Below are positions 61,997 through 64,000 of a stretch of DNA of 64,000 bases, in pieces. Under the pieces are notes generated by a model. That model saw nothing but the letters and a program-made list of their open reading frames with translations. It had not been told where the DNA came from and ran no database searches. The stretch's first letter is position 1. Every line of letters starts with the position of its first letter. The stretch is from Nocardioides euryhalodurans (lineage in GTDB: Bacteria > Actinomycetota > Actinomycetes > Propionibacteriales > Nocardioidaceae). The stretch covers positions 3,412,501 to 3,476,500 of the forward strand of contig NZ_CP038267.1 of assembly GCF_004564375.1 (NCBI RefSeq), written 5' to 3'. Made by a program: the position numbers and the translations under genes.

Positions 61997-62995
61997 TCAG
62001 GTGGTCGGAGTGTCCGGGTTCACGGGAAGACGTCTGTGCCGCTTGAGCACTCGAACCTCGTCTTCTGTCAGCGTCGTACGGACGACCTCGTCACCCCAGG
62101 CTGAGCGTGGCCCTACAACCGTTTCGGCCAACAGACGTGTGTCGTGCGGATGGTGGATGATCCAGCGATCAGCGCCCGTCGCAACGGCGGCGTTGAAGAT
62201 GGCAGCACGGTCTTCCTGAGCCAGTAGAGGCGCATCGTCTGCGCGCATCTCCAAGAGGTGCCTGCGGCCCAACGCCAGCCAAACGATCGGCGCATTGACT
62301 GGTCCGACGGGTTCGTCGCCGGGGTGCCAGAGGACGACCGGTTCATCGCTGGTCAGCAGTCGTGGCTCGTCGAAGGCGGCAACGGCCCATTGGCGCGTCC
62401 AGAGCGCCTCGGCGACGGTGGTCAGTGCCTGTCCCACGGCTTGCTGGATCGCGTAAGCCGGGTCGGGCACGAGACGCGGGCCGTCTTCGCCGGTAGCGCT
62501 TGCGATGAACTCCCGCACGTCTTCGGGGGAGTACGGCTCACCCCGCGCTCGCAGCCACTCCGCCACGCTCGCCGCATCCAGGGTCGACTTGAGGTGCTCG
62601 CGCATCGCCTTGGTGCCCGTTGCTGATAGGTCCTCCCGGAACCGGCGGGTGCGCGTCATCTGGAAGGCGATGAAATTGGTGAGGTGATACCGGTCCTCTT
62701 TCGTGTGGGGAGGCTGTCCGGAGGAGAGGATGCGCCGTATCGGGCTGACCGCACGGCTCTCAAAGGCGGAGAGGGATCGCTCAACAAACTCCGGGTGGAG
62801 TATCTCTTCGTCGACTGGGGGGCTGTCCGGATGCAGGTCGGGCCGCCAGTCGTAGAACCCCACTTCCGCGCATGCCTTCTTGACGGAGGTTCTGAAGGCC
62901 CGGTCGAGGTCGTCGCGGTCGACAAGCGTGATGCGTGACCGCTCATCAGCGAACAGCCGGAGATACATCTGCGGCACGAGGTGATGGCGCGTCAT
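61997..62995 (-). CDS. DUF4238 domain protein
   Basis: This 332-aa protein starts TRHHLVPQMYLRLFADERSR, the DUF4238 signature (HHxVPQxYLRxFA). It continues with NFIAFQMTRTRRFREDL, then LLTSDEPVVLWHPGDEP and LGRRHLLEMRADDAPLL. The family is scattered among genomic islands and its function is unknown. TAGCGT lies 6 nt before the ATG. Confidence 0.85.
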   Translation of the reverse strand: MTRHHLVPQMYLRLFADERSRITLVDRDDLDRAFRTSVKKACAEVGFYDWRPDLHPDSPPVDEEILHPEFVERSLSAFESRAVSPIRRILSSGQPPHTKEDRYHLTNFIAFQMTRTRRFREDLSATGTKAMREHLKSTLDAASVAEWLRARGEPYSPEDVREFIASATGEDGPRLVPDPAYAIQQAVGQALTTVAEALWTRQWAVAAFDEPRLLTSDEPVVLWHPGDEPVGPVNAPIVWLALGRRHLLEMRADDAPLLAQEDRAAIFNAAVATGADRWIIHHPHDTRLLAETVVGPRSAWGDEVVRTTLTEDEVRVLKRHRRLPVNPDTPTT

Positions 62996-63007
62996 GTCGA
63001 GACGCTA
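62996..63007 (-). promoter_or_regulatory. -10 element for leaderless DUF4238 gene
   Basis: On the minus strand TAGCGT is followed by 6 nt and then ATG 62995, with no Shine-Dalgarno sequence. Confidence 0.5.
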
Positions 63008-63202
63008 CGCGTTGGCACCCGTGAAGCCTCTCACTCGCGGGCTGGACTGGCCCCGCCTCATGTCTGAAATCAAGCGGCGGTGAAGCGCTCCGGGGAGGGA
63101 GTCGACTCCCCTCTCTCCCGCCCTCCCTCTCTCCCTCCCAGTGACCGGGAGGGTCATCGACCGCTGCAGACGGCCTAACTACCCGCGTACACCCGGCCGG
63201 AC
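63008..63202. other. Gene-free stretch with purine/pyrimidine-rich palindrome
   Basis: No gene is seen. GGGAGTCGACTCCC (about 63,104-63,117) is a perfect 14-bp palindrome, followed by pyrimidine-rich runs, before the minisatellite. Confidence 0.4.
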
Positions 63203-63472
63203 GGGAGGGGGAGACCCGGCGGGAGGGGGAGACCCGGCGGGAGGGGGAGACCCGGCGGGAGGGGGAGACCCGGCGGGAGGGGGAGACCCGGCGGGAGGGG
63301 GAGACCCGGCGGGAGGGGGAGACCCGGCGGGAGGGGGAGACCCGGCGGGAGGGGGAGACCCGGCGGGAGGGGGAGACCCGGCGGGAGGGGGAGACCCGGC
63401 GGGAGGGGGAGACCCGGCGGGAGGGGGAGACCCGGCGGGAGGGGGAGACCCGGCGGGAGGGGGAGACCGGGC
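63203..63472 (+). repeat. 18-bp minisatellite, 14 perfect copies plus one variant
   Basis: The unit GGGAGGGGGAGACCCGGC is repeated head to tail 14 times without change (63,203-63,454), and a 15th unit (63,455-63,472) has one altered segment (ACCGGGC). It is strongly purine-biased on the plus strand. All frames are open (Gly-Gly-Gly-Asp-Pro-Ala on the plus strand), but no start site or domain suggests a real protein. Confidence 0.95.
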
Positions 63473-63507
63473 GAGGAGGCCGGGCGAGGAGGCCAGGAGG
63501 GAGCGGA

Positions 63508-63834
63508 CTACCGGAACACCTGCGCCACCAGCGCGGCAGCATCCGTGAACACCCCGCACCGGTGGCACTGGAACATCACCCGCTGCTCTACCCACCCCTC
63601 ATGCTGCACACGAGACCTGGCCGGGGTGATGGTGCACCCGAACACCCGGCACACCAGCGTCTGGTGGCCACGCTGACGACGGCGGACGTCACGGGCCGCA
63701 GCCCGCTTCTGGCGACGCTCCTTGGCCGCGCGGCGACGCCACTCACGCCCCTGCTGCCGGTGCTCCCGTCGGCGCACGGCGTTGACTGCACCAAGGCTGT
63801 TGCGTCCCGTGAACCCCGTGGTCCTCATCCTCAT
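63508..63834 (-). CDS. Small basic Cys-containing protein (108 aa)
   Basis: This 108-aa protein starts MRMRTTGFTGRNSLGA. It has a strongly basic middle (RRREHRQQGREWRRRAAKER) followed by TLVCRVFGCTITPARS and VMFQCHRCGVFTDAA, a CxxxxC / CxxC arrangement that could bind zinc. The basic helix plus zinc knuckle would suit nucleic-acid binding. No family is recognised. AGGAAC precedes the ATG by 5 nt. Confidence 0.55.
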   Translation of the reverse strand: MRMRTTGFTGRNSLGAVNAVRRREHRQQGREWRRRAAKERRQKRAAARDVRRRQRGHQTLVCRVFGCTITPARSRVQHEGWVEQRVMFQCHRCGVFTDAAALVAQVFR

Positions 63835-63998
63835 GACCCGTTCCTATCGACCCACGGGCGGCGAGCCGTCGCGAATCGGCCAGTCAGTTTGGACGTCTCG
63901 TAGGGGGTCCAGGAGCGCGAGAGAACTCGACGATGACCCCGACCAGGTTATGGGTCGCCGTAGGGGTGACGGCCGGGCTGGCTGGTGAGGACTGGTCG
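63835..63998. other. End of window, no gene seen
   Basis: No supported gene or repeat is visible in the last 164 bp. The island continues beyond the window. Confidence 0.5.
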
Positions 63999-64000
63999 TT

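Larger units (their letters stand above)
44647..63998. mobile_element. Integrated defence-rich genomic island, right end beyond window
   Basis: The left edge is fixed by the break in tadA. Everything from here to the window end is accessory: a Wadjet-like operon, a two-nuclease restriction-modification locus with Vsr, a HEPN protein, DUF4238 and several unknown short genes. No integrase, transposase, relaxase, tRNA gene or phage structural gene is visible, so the mobility genes may be outside. The coordinates given are the part seen, not the full element. Confidence 0.75.

Noticed and set aside
63203..63472. CRISPR array
   Set aside because: Units are contiguous with no spacers and the 18-bp unit has no CRISPR-like form; no cas genes are nearby.
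63141..63548. Repeat protein with Gly-Gly-Gly-Asp-Pro-Ala units
   Set aside because: All frames are open through the 18-bp array; there is no ribosome site, domain or conserved flank to support a protein.
44647..63998. Integrase, transposase or phage structural genes in the island
   Set aside because: Read through both strands; none has recombinase, DDE, relaxase or capsid motifs. They may lie beyond the window.

Overview
The window is very GC-rich, gene-dense DNA from an actinobacterium. A Nocardioides-like organism (Nocardioidaceae) fits best. Supporting this are the high-GC codon use, the sigE / zinc anti-sigma / htrA block next to an O-methyltransferase, DUF3117, DUF2505 and DUF6912 proteins, a 180-kDa-class NAD-glutamate dehydrogenase, a Ku/LigD end-joining set, and Tad-pilus genes. 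Genes are often coupled by ATGA or GTGA overlaps. Many start codons lie only 6-7 nt after a -10 hexamer, which suggests widespread leaderless transcription.

Region 1 (1-43.6 kb) is ordinary chromosome. It opens with the 3' end of ileS and a secreted EEP-family hydrolase. Next come dapE, a LOG-family gene, a DivIVA-domain gene, a membrane protein and an M14 peptidase in one direction, then an enoyl-CoA hydratase and a PaaX regulator. DUF3117, pepA and the envelope-stress block (O-methyltransferase, sigE, anti-sigma factor, htrA) follow. After these are a SAF-domain protein and a TadZ-like ATPase, a membrane protein with a lipoprotein, a WS/DGAT-like protein, pruA, the large gdh, an ABC transporter, a CoA-transferase and an MFS exporter with a divergent WYL regulator. 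A DNA end-joining cluster (Ku, ligase, L,D-transpeptidase, LigD polymerase) follows. The core ends with an atypical S26 peptidase, a two-component pair, a thiolase, a PKD protein with a lipoprotein, an M1 peptidase and the start of a tadA gene.

Region 2 (44,647 to the window end) is an integrated island. The tadA ATPase gene is cut after codon 336, and everything to its right is accessory DNA, mostly anti-mobile-element genes. A four-gene SMC-type operon resembling Wadjet (jetABCD, 45.4-53.3 kb) lies between two 105-bp direct repeats; each repeat is preceded by a GAACGGCC hairpin, and a decayed second copy of a small gene lies on the far side. Next is a restriction-modification locus: a winged-helix/HNH nuclease, an NgoMIV-type endonuclease, a C5-cytosine methyltransferase and a Vsr repair nuclease. 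Beyond that are two unknown coupled genes (one with a possible PD-(D/E)XK core), two small coupled genes, a HEPN-motif protein resembling ApeA-type defence proteins, and a DUF4238 protein. The window ends with an 18-bp minisatellite and a small cysteine-rich gene. No integrase is visible, so the element's right end and the rest of tadA should lie beyond the window.

The best candidate for something new is the Wadjet-like operon. Its JetC is very long (1495 aa) and has Asp-Asn where SMC-family Walker B motifs usually have Asp-Glu, and it sits in an exchangeable repeat-bounded cassette inside a larger defence island.
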